Notes: generated by a model from the sequence alone, not told the origin. A DNA stretch of 64,000 bases from Rhodoferax sp. (GCF_030697375.1 NZ_JAUYQD010000002.1:1-64000); one strand, 5' to 3'. Shown: positions 12,001-19,109, numbered from the stretch's first letter. Numbers and translations: made by a program.

Positions 12001-14903
12001 GTATCGGTGTCCGCGGTTGTCGTGATATTGGCGCCGGTATTCGCCGTGACCGCCCCTGTTGTAGCGGTCAGGCTGATATTGCCGCCCTTGGTGCGGATCG
12101 CATCGTTGATGGTGATCGATGTGCCCTTGACAGTGACGATACCGCTGGCCTGACCGCCTGCACCCGCGTTGCCACTGATGACATTGCCGCTGGTCGAATC
12201 AAAGGTGATGGCCCCTGTGCCGTCGTTGCCCAAGGTAATGGCGCCGCCGGCGCTCACCGCTGCGAAGGTCAGATTGCCATTGAGATCGGCAAGCGAAGCC
12301 CCGCCCACACCATCGGCGGAAATAGAAACCGCGCCGACCGACGAAATCCCCCCCGTCAGCGTGATATTGCCCGCCGAACCGGCCTTGGTGGTCAGGCTGG
12401 CGGTGCCCGCCGAATGCAAAGCGCTCGAACCGGTGAGATGTCCATTGGAGGTGATGTTGACGCCACCAGTGCCCGTACCCGTGACGGTGCCCAGCAATGT
12501 GGCTTGATTGTTGTAAAACGAGATGCTTCCTGCATCACCCGAGGTGATGGAAACCGCGCCGCTCAACTTGTTGTCCACCGCGCCCAGGGTGACGCTGCCG
12601 TGGCTGGAACTAAAAGATGACGTACTGGCAACCTGGATATAACCCTGCGTCACGCCTGCAGCTTCAATGATGTCGCCATACGCAGAAGCGACGAGATTGC
12701 CGCCCAGCAAGTTGATCTGCTTGCTGTTGGCCAGGGTGATGGCGCCGCTGGCACCACCGGTACCCGCGGTCAGTGTCAAGTTGCCATTGAAGGCGTAGAC
12801 GCTGGCATTGATATCGATGTTTCGGTAAGCTGCAAGCGTCAGTGTGTAAGTGGAGAACCAGCCGATATCGTTGGCGACGGTGATATCGCCACTCTCCGCG
12901 CCAGAACTGCCGGTCGTCACCGTGACGTTGCCGCTGGCCAGCGCATTTTGCAGGGTGGTGACGCTCAAAATAGAGCCGGTCCCAGTGGCATCGAACGGGG
13001 TTGCACCACTGACATTGGTATCGCTCCCTGTGCTGATCGTGAGGTTGTACGGGTCCAGCAAGAGCATCCCCGCTTCGCCCATCGGGGCCTTTAAATCCAC
13101 CGTCCCCAGGAAGTCCAGTACCCCTTTGCCCGAAACTTCGGCAAAGCCACCATCCCCGCCCCTAGCCCCACCTTGGGCACTGATATGCCCTAAGAATCGG
13201 GTAGCACCATCAGCCCACACAATCACCTTGCCACCCTCACCGTTTTCTGTGGCATCCGCATGAATGGTGGTATTTGAACCCACATAGGTCGCACTGGCAT
13301 TGGCGATATCAGGGTTCTTGCCCTGGTAGTCCCCCCCCACCAGCACAAAACCGCCACCGGTGGCACCCGAAACATCAATAGCGGTACCGTCAAACAATCC
13401 CACATGATCGGCAGTCAGGGTGACGCTACCGCCTTGGCCACGCCGGCTGGAACTGCGCAATTGGGTGGAGCCAAGCAAGGCGACCGTGGGATGATGGTCT
13501 GGTGCCTCTGGTGCCAGTGGTGTGTTTACCGGCGCCTGGGTGCCACCATCTATACGAATGGTTCCACCGGCCGCAGTTCCAGAGGTGCTAATGGCAGCAT
13601 CTTGCACGGTCACATTGTCTGCCGCCACAATGGCAACGCTGCCGCCCTGCCCCTCGGACACAGATTCAGCCGCAATGTTGCCACCCAGGGTGATGTTTTG
13701 CCCCGCTTGCAATGTGATGCTGCCGCCATTCGGACCCGATACGTCAAGCGCGCCACGGTCCGTCTGGACGATGTTAGTGGCAGTCAGCGCAATACTGCCA
13801 CCAGACGACGGCGGTTCCGCCACGGTCTGCACAGATACGGCACTCACGATGCCACTGTTGACGATCTCGGGGGCGCTCATCGTGATGCTGCCGGCCGGGC
13901 TGCCGTCGGCTCCGGCATTGGCGCTGATGGTGCCGGTGTTCTCGATGCGATCACTCGCCTCCAGCACAATGCGTCCGCCCTTGAGGGACAAGCCGGTTGC
14001 CTCCAGTCGGCCCGTGTTTTTCACCACGCCACCCTGCAGGCGATCCAGGGCACGGGCGGACAAGACGATCAGGCCGCCAGGAGCCAACACCGCGCCCTTG
14101 TTTTCCACCAAAGCCCTGATGGCCGAGGGCTGGACGGTAAGCGATGCCAACGTATTGTTACCGTCAAAGTTCAGGGTGATCGACTCGCCCGAGGCCATTG
14201 CCACCGTGCCCAGTTGCGCGATGATGACGCCTTCGTTACGCACCTCCGGTGCCAGCAGAGCGATATAACCGCCGAGTGCTGCGCGCAGCTCACCTTCATT
14301 GACCACGCTGCCGGTGGCACCGTTGCGGGCAAAGGTGGCCTTGCCCGCCATGAAGTCGGCATTGCTGATGCCATGCGTGGTGGCCGTCAGGCTGCCCACG
14401 TCCACCGAGGCGCTTTTGCCAAAGTGCACCCCGTTGGGATTGCTTAAAAACACCTGACCAGGCGCAGTGATCTTGCCAAAGATCTGACTCGGATTGGTGT
14501 CGAGCACCCGGTTGAGCGTGGCTGAACTGCTGTTGGGCTGGTTAAAGTTAACTTGCGCTGCGCTGCCCAGATTGAACGTATTCCAGTCGATGGCCGCACG
14601 CTGCGAGCTCTGGTCGATATTGAGCACCGCGCTGCCGGGCACAGTGCCGGGGTTGATCACGGCAGCGCCGGCCGTCACCACGCCGCCGGTCGGCAACTGG
14701 GTGTCGGCGGGGACCGCCCCAGGGGGCCCGGCATGTGCAGGCAGGCTCAGACCCAAAGCAGCCAGCAAAGGCGCGAGCAAGACACCGGCTCGCACGCTGC
14801 GTTTGCCACGGCCGCGTGAAATCTCCGAAACAGCGACCCAGATGCCTAGCACTTCGTTCCAAACCAGGCGAAAAATGCGGTTCATGCTTGCGTGTGCGCT
14901 CAT
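1..14903 (-). CDS. Giant filamentous-haemagglutinin-like adhesin, TpsA of a two-partner secretion system (partial, C-terminus outside window)
   Basis: Secreted surface adhesin, expected to be exported through the TpsB pore encoded just upstream. The minus frame from the ATG at 14903 stays open to the window edge, giving 4,967 codons with no stop. An alternative ATG at 14885 begins an extended signal peptide region (MNRIFRLVWNEVLGIWVAVS). A hydrophobic signal core follows and ends near LPAHAGPP. The TPS secretion domain carries the NPNGVHFG motif near residue 155. After that come thousands of residues of Gly/Ala/Ser/Thr/Asn-rich beta-helix-type repeats, almost without cysteine, and at the left edge YDG-type repeats. 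Family and secretion route are secure; the ligand is unknown. The end of the gene lies left of position 1. Confidence 0.93.
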   Translation of the reverse strand, partial: MSAHASMNRIFRLVWNEVLGIWVAVSEISRGRGKRSVRAGVLLAPLLAALGLSLPAHAGPPGAVPADTQLPTGGVVTAGAAVINPGTVPGSAVLNIDQSSQRAAIDWNTFNLGSAAQVNFNQPNSSSATLNRVLDTNPSQIFGKITAPGQVFLSNPNGVHFGKSASVDVGSLTATTHGISNADFMAGKATFARNGATGSVVNEGELRAALGGYIALLAPEVRNEGVIIAQLGTVAMASGESITLNFDGNNTLASLTVQPSAIRALVENKGAVLAPGGLIVLSARALDRLQGGVVKNTGRLEATGLSLKGGRIVLEASDRIENTGTISANAGADGSPAGSITMSAPEIVNSGIVSAVSVQTVAEPPSSGGSIALTATNIVQTDRGALDVSGPNGGSITLQAGQNITLGGNIAAESVSEGQGGSVAIVAADNVTVQDAAISTSGTAAGGTIRIDGGTQAPVNTPLAPEAPDHHPTVALLGSTQLRSSSRRGQGGSVTLTADHVGLFDGTAIDVSGATGGGFVLVGGDYQGKNPDIANASATYVGSNTTIHADATENGEGGKVIVWADGATRFLGHISAQGGARGGDGGFAEVSGKGVLDFLGTVDLKAPMGEAGMLLLDPYNLTISTGSDTNVSGATPFDATGTGSILSVTTLQNALASGNVTVTTGSSGAESGDITVANDIGWFSTYTLTLAAYRNIDINASVYAFNGNLTLTAGTGGASGAITLANSKQINLLGGNLVASAYGDIIEAAGVTQGYIQVASTSSFSSSHGSVTLGAVDNKLSGAVSITSGDAGSISFYNNQATLLGTVTGTGTGGVNITSNGHLTGSSALHSAGTASLTTKAGSAGNITLTGGISSVGAVSISADGVGGASLADLNGNLTFAAVSAGGAITLGNDGTGAITFDSTSGNVISGNAGAGGQASGIVTVKGTSITINDAIRTKGGNISLTATTGAVTANTGANITTTADTDTGTASGTVTVTAANTITLQDTTTTGASNSLGVGSNAAAVTLSASAGDINVGAITTTGGAATAGATTNRNGGNAGSILIGATSGTNINLNGDLNAIGGGYVGAATQGLGGYIELTTPVVLTANRVVSSGATSGNISFLSTINSDGTSRSLTVTAGTGDVLFDGTVGGLAVLSSLAVSSSARADIEENVTTNAASGVSVVASSQIRLGDDDVANGSGAMTIHTLAGNGTVNLTTPSVYLDDAITLTRGTGAISISQSLYSKNTERNNLTFNGAGGGAIAVSQDVGGTGASDATKLGDILVSTGTDLTVGRYITAKSLTALNNTGQLSVGSSTYSQYYDGAIGLQLATTGLANNYSNDQNITLNSNVVLAQASAPIYVSAPNGAIGFYSDANLTTAGGEILLNAGAGALTLGATTDMTSNGGLMTLTGVGVTQSLTDSVLNAGSGKIRVDGGGSAVQLYGRLLTTNADTLNTPAVLITHAGGGGNAVSLRSLEAQTGTWQVGLVAGTGAIGFAQTLSGAGAVQLVSANLRLRTAHTVTLTSAGNDSTVGFTVTGTDAAGNPLVENIAGANVGTVTTTGVFKTITSITANSATASTVSAGLATDDAVNGALYQYVPNWSLDEIDIKTLSAATTAAITVTSTNNIIDQLGSFSVGSSLDVRAKGRTAGMALTGNVSATTVTLMTGNGALVLGSRNITSTAGDVLLQGKGVTQGAGSAVTATGFVTIWGSDYANLGLRGDVTMAGSIVSASTNASAVTLADLNALTLPNITIGSSGARGGLRLGNHEHNGAAYRRAYGVIGQTAGTQLKIGALDIRQNSGSGVVDLSLVNNEILSVGYVERGGAITIYDKDSEVNGLSLTSIYDGSYDTLLKATTEGAMTLSGTNRGKGMELTAGAAGFTGSGSIEGHYGGAGIVKITATGALALTSGTMYAKGVQLTSGAGGITSAVDIQSHHSGGGDIILDGGGGNITLTNRLYNDGVGNDIFVQSANNVQLQRVEVYSTGRLILGGSLTTPGTALTGNVTQTSYITANSDGVNLIGSVAGSVTLNNTNQIYRIGAFTSGGNFSIYNQDRTLVVEGALLSTGGDISVESRRALTVSSTGTVTASNVSKGVTLKASSGEWGYTATIQGAVSAGTGGISLTSPYGYVSTSGAGTLTTTGALTISSAPNYSSGGTDYSTTVNAAVSAGASGITINSAGTFSNNATGTLTSSGLVAIKTYWDGTNNRNLTLGGAVAAGANGIKLTSSGTINQTGGILTTTGTLSGPNQSGATSLTNDTPSARGAITLNQDNEIGSLGPFYLYNASAAAFSLRDISGGLTLAGTIENSHGAITISTVGAALDLATNNVYAGGQASGGANIALTGRGILQSPGTINATGGALNLPRSGTSGGTITLTGHDGTQAGLMTLLGTIQTASNSTSAVMIRGTSNLALPSITASNGSLLLGDDTATIGQIAGNITQSNGTALDIKTLNLGTATNAISGSAVLANAGNKIVQLATVKVGDVVGTQYDLDIYDSTSGLNLTQNLTSAGGIRLRTTTGDGATGTLALGANSVLAAGDIFLGGQGVSQLSASVVNADNAGAGGTGGSIRIDGGGGAYNIAVSGTLTTDNAGASAIEIVNATNATLNVISATAGTVSLGMDGLELTGTVSQTPTTGVISATTLKGDAGVVTLNLSNINNLGTFTTSGAMTLKDQGGTGTAGLKFTGTVIVGSTTEIQSTDGVLDLDVQTLNATGQAITLRGLGVEQESSSSILSSTAAIYGGAANIDLFSALNNFTGQVTVNTTGSQVRIQDANQLSMNALTNELAASTSITAWAGTTLVLATENITTSSGNIEFRSLDGNLSTPGNLTTTTGNIALHANTTTNTGDVQVNNTIITGSGNVQVNAEEEVILSKSIVSTSGNIGVVGATVTHSTGSSGSPLQLQTGSAGTISMTASGGNGLVMGQYFSYQSDAGAITIVSGGTADLSNISTNGTLSVNAVGAVEQVGSGSVLAADSMAVTTAGNGSITLTNASNDVNKLKLISRNVANDGVGSGTITYGDADDVAVSQIETSGAANLTAKAAISTDITFGTGAVVADTLTVKSLNNSGAAIVLTAAGNDVNTLVLKVRNAADTAKVGAATISRFTDSDTLVISSIETAGSMVLAAGNAVTQSGAIIADKLGLSGVGTFTLNATSSGIPLNEVSTFASDATGAVNFSSKLGLSIGAVNPTGITTGGASITLTAPSIDSSGQTIDTRSTSNGTAGGAVILSTTGTAADGNLSVGGIVTSGTDATASSGTNGGAAGNITLTTAGNTLTVAGTVAARGGAGDGVGVRGADGTVKLLAAAGAVVQANGTNEITAGKLLISALNTSSLLDTGNAVDLVAAKITGEDKNFTYRSGANFGVGGGESGIIGITTQGGDIDIGASDVNVSVDEAISTRGGAFSATAVRSFNSAGVTISTLGDVTFGAGAYKNGGAISINTTANSGAVNTGTLVSSGDATAAEAVAGSITLLAHGILSIASTTAQGVGIGAGGAVSVTGSEIRIGGAVDTSSTGAAGGTISVNGPAVLLGGDRVMSTGAGLGDITFSGTLNSDGVGTPRGLTLTSGTGDITFSGSVGANAALGALNIVSADAVTAGVMTAASLTQQVGAITTLGGVVSLSGNLDFNGNVLNVNAAINAGGTVEISNAGVFATAAAGDITAVGGFTQNGVGANELAGDIATTNSQIAFATSVTLKGDVAMGTDTGIGNIVFAAGVDSDTTARDLSLTSGTGNVTFTGLVGASRALDVLTVNSSGLSKFSAAVTAASVTTDAPGTVQINGGSVTTSGAQTYNDALTLGDNTTLTASTMTSNGTLAGASHSLSIVGNAVFGNDATDAVSNLTTLSVSGTTVINTSAITSTGTQSYTGAVNVGNDSTLTTTDSALVFASTVNSEATEANDLSVAAGTGSITFTGVVGGALNGALGALALNSSGTTLLNAAVTAASVATDAPGTVQINGGSVTTTGAQTYNDAITLGDNTTLTASTMTSNGTLAGASHSLSIVGNAVFGNDANDAVSNLTTLSVSGTTAINTSAISSAGTQSYTGAVTLGADASLTSGNAISFASTVDSDADITPRSLRLTSATASGQNFVAAIGGTHSLDILRIESAGVVTQSGSAPIKAAKLAIKSAGAVTLTHAGNDVDILAALMSGNASLTFVDGDGLTIGSVDSAALQIVGISDGAGISSVTLTVGGLLNQSVNASITLDGNLTIDTTAFNADDVALKNTAAAGTVLDNSLVSGDFTLYSTGNVTQRPDANGSGADAYLQIGGNFDLTGAGQFIQGNSSNNLIGGGSAGTANNEIRLYGVITLSMNGNGDLVASANNGTTTSSASILSANLSSGVVVTSDAGGKSISAVANGTAISLNDANNIGGLVKITTKGTYSNSGTAVATGILQSTDLNLAAASFFVQQSTSNTGSVIAGAGKLNLSNAGNTFTGAVSATAIGMDAHLREDTNLQLGTVNAGNVIVELDTDTSALNITQVSGTTLSTNTLLLRNSNGVTLANANRVGTLAAKLNGALAFTNNQALTVGTASLVDGITTNNGNVVLKTTTGNLVLQKAITVPGAANITLASAGNFINNVGANALEIGTGILADSGIWQVWSTSPLLDTAGGLSPDYKQYNATYGTTTVLGTGNGLHYTLAPELTVALTGALERTYNGTDTASLTQSNYNVTSGLLSGDAVVFSTAGTFDNKNVGNAKTVRVNPLSIVSASANSGAVPIYGYQLDAGSGNITGAIGKITKADLAVSTSNVTKTYSGTTSALGTAVVAAGSGTQLFGSDSISGGTFAFLNRNAGTGDKVVSTVDVAVADGNSGGNYNVSYVNNTTSTINKATLTVKTSDVSKTYNGSLAVAGTAVAVSGLGVGDSLSGGTFAFTNANAGSNKTVTAAGVTVNDGNTGGNYNALVYVDNTTSTIDKANLTVSTIDVTKSYEGTLSASGTATVTSGTLYTNANNSTLDSLSGGSFAFTNANVGSGNKTVTTAAVTVNDGNSGGNYNVSYANNT
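211..1048 (-). repeat. YDG-type repeats near the C-terminal part of the adhesin
   Basis: The motif (K/R)(T/S)Y(N/S/E)G recurs at about 1031-1048 (RTYNG), 733-750 (KTYSG), 469-484 (KTYNG) and 211-226 (KSYEG). The last three are spaced by 264 and 258 bases, that is 88 and 86 residues. Each unit ends in a conserved GGNYN block, and a further unit appears to run off the left edge. Such repeats are typical stalk modules of large secreted adhesins. Confidence 0.8.
2845..3708 (-). repeat. Tandem 528-bp duplication inside the adhesin gene
   Basis: About 335 bases starting near 2850 recur almost identically from about 3378, an offset of 528 bases (176 codons). Compare the stretches following 2875 and 3403. 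The period is a multiple of three, so the adhesin frame is kept. This looks like recent recombinational duplication of a beta-helix module. Confidence 0.8.
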
Positions 14904-14951
14904 AGGATGCTTTCGGTGAATGGTTCATTCAATGTCGGCGTATGGGACGGT

Positions 14952-15725
14952 CTACGTCTTGGTTCGCTTTTTGCGGGGTGGCTTGGGAGTCGGCGCAGCT
15001 TGCGCCGGTGAGGCCTGCGGTTGGCGCCGCAACAGCCCCAGCAGATTGCCCAGCGACAACAGGTGGGCGTAGATCCAACCCAACTCGCCGCTGGCAAACC
15101 AGTCTTTCAATGTGGCTTCCGGCAGCGCCTTGAAGCGCGCTTCGTCAACCATCAAAAACCCCTGTAGTGCCAAGCTGCGTCCATCACTCAAATCAGCCTG
15201 GGCATGGGCGTCTATCAACAGGTCGGCGGCTTCGAGGCGATCAATAAACAGCTGTGTGAGCAGTGCCTGGCGCTGGTAGTCACTCAAGAGCTGTACCACC
15301 TGCTGCAGCGTCGCGCTGGGTTCGCCGTTGTCTTCGAACAAGGCCATACCCTCGGTGTCATTCAATGCCGGACAGGTTTGATCAAAGCATACGGTGAGTT
15401 GTCCGGGTGCCGTTTCGGCAAACACAAACGGGTAGCGCCTTGCATAGGCCGGCACATACTGGGCATTCCACTGACCCGCAGTATCAATATAGAGGTTACC
15501 ACCGCCAGGCGCCCCCGTCAGCACAACGGGAACCAGCCTCTGAGCAGCGTTGCGCAGGAACGCAATGGGATATTCCCGAGCCGCTTGAGCGAACTCGGCA
15601 CACAGCAACGGGACCGCGGGCGAGCCCGCGGCAAAGGCCATATTACCCAGGGGACGCAGCTTGAGCTTGGCATGCAACTCGCGGTCGAGTGTGACAACTT
15701 GTTGGTAGAACAGCAAAGAGGACAT
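14952..15725 (-). CDS. SapC-like family protein between tpsB and tpsA
   Basis: A 257-residue protein with the SapC family (PF07277) signature near the N-terminus (LRPLGNMAFAAGS, then EFAQAAREYPIAF) and a basic, proline-rich tail. There is no signal peptide or membrane segment. The ATG at 15725 is preceded by the purine-rich AAGAAGAGA. An upstream TTG at 15755 in the same frame overlaps the tpsB stop and is a possible alternative. The gene sits 48 bases upstream of tpsA and 26 bases downstream of tpsB, clearly in the same operon. The biochemical role of SapC-family proteins is not established to my knowledge. Position suggests a cytoplasmic helper or modifier for the adhesin, which is inference only. 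Confidence 0.8.
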   Translation of the reverse strand: MSSLLFYQQVVTLDRELHAKLKLRPLGNMAFAAGSPAVPLLCAEFAQAAREYPIAFLRNAAQRLVPVVLTGAPGGGNLYIDTAGQWNAQYVPAYARRYPFVFAETAPGQLTVCFDQTCPALNDTEGMALFEDNGEPSATLQQVVQLLSDYQRQALLTQLFIDRLEAADLLIDAHAQADLSDGRSLALQGFLMVDEARFKALPEATLKDWFASGELGWIYAHLLSLGNLLGLLRRQPQASPAQAAPTPKPPRKKRTKT

Positions 15726-15751
15726 GGGTGATCTCTTCTTGGATGAAGGTT

Positions 15752-17518
15752 TCAAAACGGCATACTGGCTTGCAGCCAGAAACGGTTGACGTTCAGCGAG
15801 CCGTCCTGGTCATTGCCGTTGGGTGTGGGGTTGGGGTTATCGCCAATGCGATGCGCCAGGCTGGCTTTTACGCTGAGGCCAACGGTCGATGCCCAGCTAA
15901 GGGACAGGCCCACCCCCTTGAGGTCGTAACTGTTGAGCGCGGCAGCGCCGGCGATGCTGTTGTTTTTGTTGACCAGCACAGAACCCCAGTCATAAAACCC
16001 AGTCAAGGTAAAGTTGTCAGGCAACCGCGTGCGGACTTCCAGATTCAGCAAACGCCCTTCCGAGCCTGCGCCTTCGCTGGCCGGGTAGGCGCGTACACCA
16101 CTCGACCCGCCCAGGTAGAACTTCTCTGAAGAATCCAGATTTTTGCTGGCTACCTGCCCTGACAAGCCGGCGAACAAGGAAACGGTGTCGGTCAATACCT
16201 GCTGCCGGGATGCCCCGAAGCGCAGCTTATTAAAACCGTCGGCGGTCTGGGTGCTTGCTGCGTCGGCAGCTTCATTGGGCGAGCCGGAAAGGTCCACACG
16301 GCCTTGTACGAACGCAATGTTGGCGGTATTGGCTCCGCCACCACCTAAGTTGTCGAATACGTTGCCGTTCAGGCCCACGCTCGCGATTTGGGTTTTGTAG
16401 CGCGTGGTGCTTGCACCGGCCGACCGGTTATCGAAGCTCTTTTGATCAAACGTGAATGCGAAATAGAGATTGTTTTGCCGTGAGCGCACCAGTGGATAGT
16501 TCGCATCCACACCGCTCGTGGTGGATGTACCTTGTGCATCCAGCGCCGAGGCATCTGGCGTCACCACCTTGTATGACAGGTGCGAGGCATTCACACCCAA
16601 GCGCCAGCCCTGGTTGCCCACCGGCAGCGAATACGCAGCGCGCAGGTAGTCACTGCCTTGGGTGTAAATCAGACTGGCACTGGCCAGATCACCCAAGCCC
16701 AGAGGGCTGTTCAGATTCGCGTTGCCAGAAATTCGATCTGATCCGGTGGATCGGGAGCCGGTGTTATCGGCAGTGATCTCACCCGTGATCAGGCTGCTAT
16801 CGGCCACATCCAGCACCAGGTCGGTCTCGGCCTGGTTTTGACCTTCGCTGAGTCGGCCGCTTGCGTTCAGGCCGGGCAGGTCATCTATCAGCAGCAAGGC
16901 GCGGTCCAGTAAATCGCCATTCACCGGCGTACCCAGCGGCTGCGCGGCTTCGACCATGCTTTTCAATGTCGCTGCGGAAATCCGCTTGCTCTCACCCTGT
17001 AGTTGCACGGCGCCCAACACGGCTTCCACAACCTGGATCGTCACAATCCCATCCTGAATGTCCTGCTGTGGCAAATAGACACGCACCACCCAACCGGCCT
17101 TGCGGTATGCCGCAGCCACCGCAATAGCGGCGTTTTGCAGCTCGGAAAAGTTCAAAGGGCGGTTCAGAAAATCACTCACCGAGGGCACCAGTTGCTCAGC
17201 GCTCAGAAGTGTGTTGCCAGCAAAGCGGAACGCGGTGACCGTGACGGTGGCGCCCCCCAATGATTGCAGGGGCGGGGGCGGCATGAACTGCGGCGCCGAC
17301 TGGGGTGGCAGCGGCACTGGGCGCTGTTGTTCAATCTGCTTGAGCAATGCCCCTGCATCAGGCGTGGTCTGTGCGCTCGCGATGCCGCCACCCACCAGCG
17401 CTACGGCAATGGCACACACCGCGGCATGCGGTTTGTGCAACGTGTTGGACTTGTTCACGGGATGGTCCATTTGCTTTGAAGAGGGCAGGCTGAGCGCCAA
17501 AGCGGACGGATTTTTCAT
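15752..17518 (-). CDS. TpsB outer-membrane pore, ShlB/FhaC/HecB family
   Basis: Two-partner secretion transporter that moves its TpsA partner across the outer membrane. The ATG at 17518 has a strong GGGGAGGG upstream, giving 588 residues. A long N-terminal leader has its hydrophobic core at about residues 31-48 (ending GGGIASAQ). A proline-rich linker follows, then POTRA domains (AFRFAGNTLLSAEQL; YLPQQDIQDGIVTIQVVEA) and a 16-strand-type barrel. The L6-loop motif VRAYPASEG of the Omp85/TpsB superfamily is present, and the chain ends in phenylalanine as outer-membrane barrels do. First gene of the tpsB / sapC-like / tpsA operon. Confidence 0.93.
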   Translation of the reverse strand: MKNPSALALSLPSSKQMDHPVNKSNTLHKPHAAVCAIAVALVGGGIASAQTTPDAGALLKQIEQQRPVPLPPQSAPQFMPPPPLQSLGGATVTVTAFRFAGNTLLSAEQLVPSVSDFLNRPLNFSELQNAAIAVAAAYRKAGWVVRVYLPQQDIQDGIVTIQVVEAVLGAVQLQGESKRISAATLKSMVEAAQPLGTPVNGDLLDRALLLIDDLPGLNASGRLSEGQNQAETDLVLDVADSSLITGEITADNTGSRSTGSDRISGNANLNSPLGLGDLASASLIYTQGSDYLRAAYSLPVGNQGWRLGVNASHLSYKVVTPDASALDAQGTSTTSGVDANYPLVRSRQNNLYFAFTFDQKSFDNRSAGASTTRYKTQIASVGLNGNVFDNLGGGGANTANIAFVQGRVDLSGSPNEAADAASTQTADGFNKLRFGASRQQVLTDTVSLFAGLSGQVASKNLDSSEKFYLGGSSGVRAYPASEGAGSEGRLLNLEVRTRLPDNFTLTGFYDWGSVLVNKNNSIAGAAALNSYDLKGVGLSLSWASTVGLSVKASLAHRIGDNPNPTPNGNDQDGSLNVNRFWLQASMPF

Positions 17519-17598
17519 GTTGCTCAACCCTCCCCGTTGACGGTTTAAATGAATCTAATTGATATGAATCAGAATCTAGCGGTTTCAGCGAAATTTTG

Positions 17599-17628
17599 AC
17601 TCTCAAAAACTCTCAACTTTTGAGAGTT
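17599..17628. promoter_or_regulatory. ACTCTCAA repeats with perfect 9-bp inverted repeat upstream of tpsB
   Basis: AACTCTCAA (17608-17616) and TTGAGAGTT (17620-17628) form a perfect inverted repeat with a 3-bp spacer. A further direct copy, ACTCTCAAA, lies at 17599-17607. They sit about 80-120 bases upstream of the tpsB start in the divergent spacer. A regulator-binding site is a reasonable inference. Confidence 0.5.
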
Positions 17629-17667
17629 GTTTGAAAACAGGCCACCAGTGTTGGGGAGGATGGGCTC

Positions 17668-17697
17668 AAACCCCACCAAAACTGGGGTAAACCCCAG
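17668..17697. promoter_or_regulatory. AAACCCCA direct repeats 21 bp apart, with CTGGGG/CCCCAG inverted repeat
   Basis: AAACCCCA occurs at 17668-17675 and 17689-17696, exactly 21 bases apart (two helical turns), the geometry typical of OmpR-family regulators. CTGGGG (17682-17687) and CCCCAG (17692-17697) also form a perfect inverted repeat. The site lies between tpsB and the divergent kinase/regulator genes, so it is a candidate target of the regulator encoded at 19142-19918. Confidence 0.45.
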
Positions 17698-17768
17698 CCG
17701 TTTAAGCCGCTGTTTTCGCTGGGTTAATTGACAATGGACCATACCTACCCATTTCCAGACAACACCGC

Positions 17769-19109
17769 ATGACTGAACCACGATGCCGCTGGCGATTTCG
17801 CACCATGCTGACTTGCGTGCTGCTGATCTCGGCGGGCATTGCCTGTGCTGCGGAATCCGTCACCCAGCAACCCAAGACTGCCCCTGCCTACCTGACGTTT
17901 GAGCTGTGGTTTTTGTACCTGCTCGCCGCCTTCCTGGTCCTTGTCGGTGCCATGGGCATTTACATCCACCATCTCAATCGCCGCCTGCGGCAAAGTTCAA
18001 CGCAGTACCGGACACTGACCCAAACCATGGTTGAAGTAGTCTGGACACTGGACACCGACACCTTGCGCTTTTCCTATGTCAGCCCTTCTGTGCAGAAACT
18101 GCGGGGCTACACGCCAGCCGAGGTCATGGCCGTGGGCATCGAGGCGGCCCTCGCTCCCCAGCAGCGGCAGAAAGTTTGTGCGCTGATCGCCAAACGCGCT
18201 TCCGACCTGCGGGCCGGAACGCTGGAATCCGACAATGTTTTTGTCAACGAGTTGGAGCAGCCGCGAAAAGATGGGGGCAGCGTATGGACCGAGGTGGTCA
18301 CACACTACTGCATCGACCGACACAGCGGCAAGGTTGAAATTCATGGTGTCACGCGCGACATCTCTGAACGGCGCAGGAACGAAGCCGCCCTCGCCCAGAC
18401 ACTGCAACACCTGGAACGCGCAGAGTCCGAAGAACGGCAATTGCTCTCGATGGCCTCCCATGAATTTCGCACGCCGGCCGCCATGATCAAAGCCTCGTTG
18501 GATTCCCTGTCCATTTTGAAAGACCGTATCCCCCCCGAAGTAGCCCAGCGCCTGGAAAACATTGGCCTGGCCAGCCTGCGCCTGACCAAACTGGCCAACA
18601 ACCTGATTTCCAACGACCGTTTGCAGGAGCTTGTTCTCACACACACAAAAAAGAGCATTGAACTCAAGCAATTGGTGCACGAGGTCGTGAGCCAATATCC
18701 GACTCAGGACGCACTGCGGGTCCAGTTACCGGAATATCCCGTGCTGTTCAATGCCGACGCAACCCTGCTGGACATTGCGCTGCACAACCTCATCGACAAT
18801 GCCCTGCGCTACCATGCCACGCCTGACACACCGATCTGCATATCTCTGAAAAAATGCAGCGATGCGACCGGCCAGTGGGTCGAACTCCAGGTGGCGGACC
18901 AGGGGCCGGGCATTGCGGATGACGAAAAAGAAAAGATCTTCCAGCGCTTTTACAGCTCCAAGGGGGGGGCGAACGACGGCCTGGGCCTGTCAATCGTCCA
19001 CTTCGTAGCCCGTGCCCACAACGGGACCGCCACTGTTATTGACAATACCCCTCGCGGCTCCGCGTTTGTCATCAGACTGCTTGAGACAAACCCCTTGCAG
19101 CCCAACTAA
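17769..19109 (+). CDS. Membrane PAS-domain sensor histidine kinase
   Basis: A 446-residue HisKA-type kinase. It has an N-terminal hydrophobic segment (about residues 12-28), a second membrane segment (about 47-66) with a very short extracytoplasmic loop between them, then a cytoplasmic PAS/PAC domain (about 78-200). The phospho-acceptor box SMASHEFRTP has His231. The N-box is HNLIDNALRY (Asn344), followed by the G1 box DQGPGIAD and the G2 box GLGLSIV. It is followed after 32 bases by an OmpR-type regulator, its evident partner. The signal is unknown; the PAS domain suggests a cytoplasmic or membrane-proximal cue. Divergence from the adhesin operon suggests control of adhesin expression. Confidence 0.93.
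   Translation: MTEPRCRWRFRTMLTCVLLISAGIACAAESVTQQPKTAPAYLTFELWFLYLLAAFLVLVGAMGIYIHHLNRRLRQSSTQYRTLTQTMVEVVWTLDTDTLRFSYVSPSVQKLRGYTPAEVMAVGIEAALAPQQRQKVCALIAKRASDLRAGTLESDNVFVNELEQPRKDGGSVWTEVVTHYCIDRHSGKVEIHGVTRDISERRRNEAALAQTLQHLERAESEERQLLSMASHEFRTPAAMIKASLDSLSILKDRIPPEVAQRLENIGLASLRLTKLANNLISNDRLQELVLTHTKKSIELKQLVHEVVSQYPTQDALRVQLPEYPVLFNADATLLDIALHNLIDNALRYHATPDTPICISLKKCSDATGQWVELQVADQGPGIADDEKEKIFQRFYSSKGGANDGLGLSIVHFVARAHNGTATVIDNTPRGSAFVIRLLETNPLQPN

Noticed and set aside
1231..14448. Long open frames on the plus strand across the adhesin region (for example 1231-2088, 3649-4914, 11688-12620, 13404-14447)
   Set aside because: Most lie in one register antisense to the continuous adhesin frame and encode low-complexity Ala/Val/Pro- or Gly/Arg-rich sequence; they are shadows of the repetitive gene.
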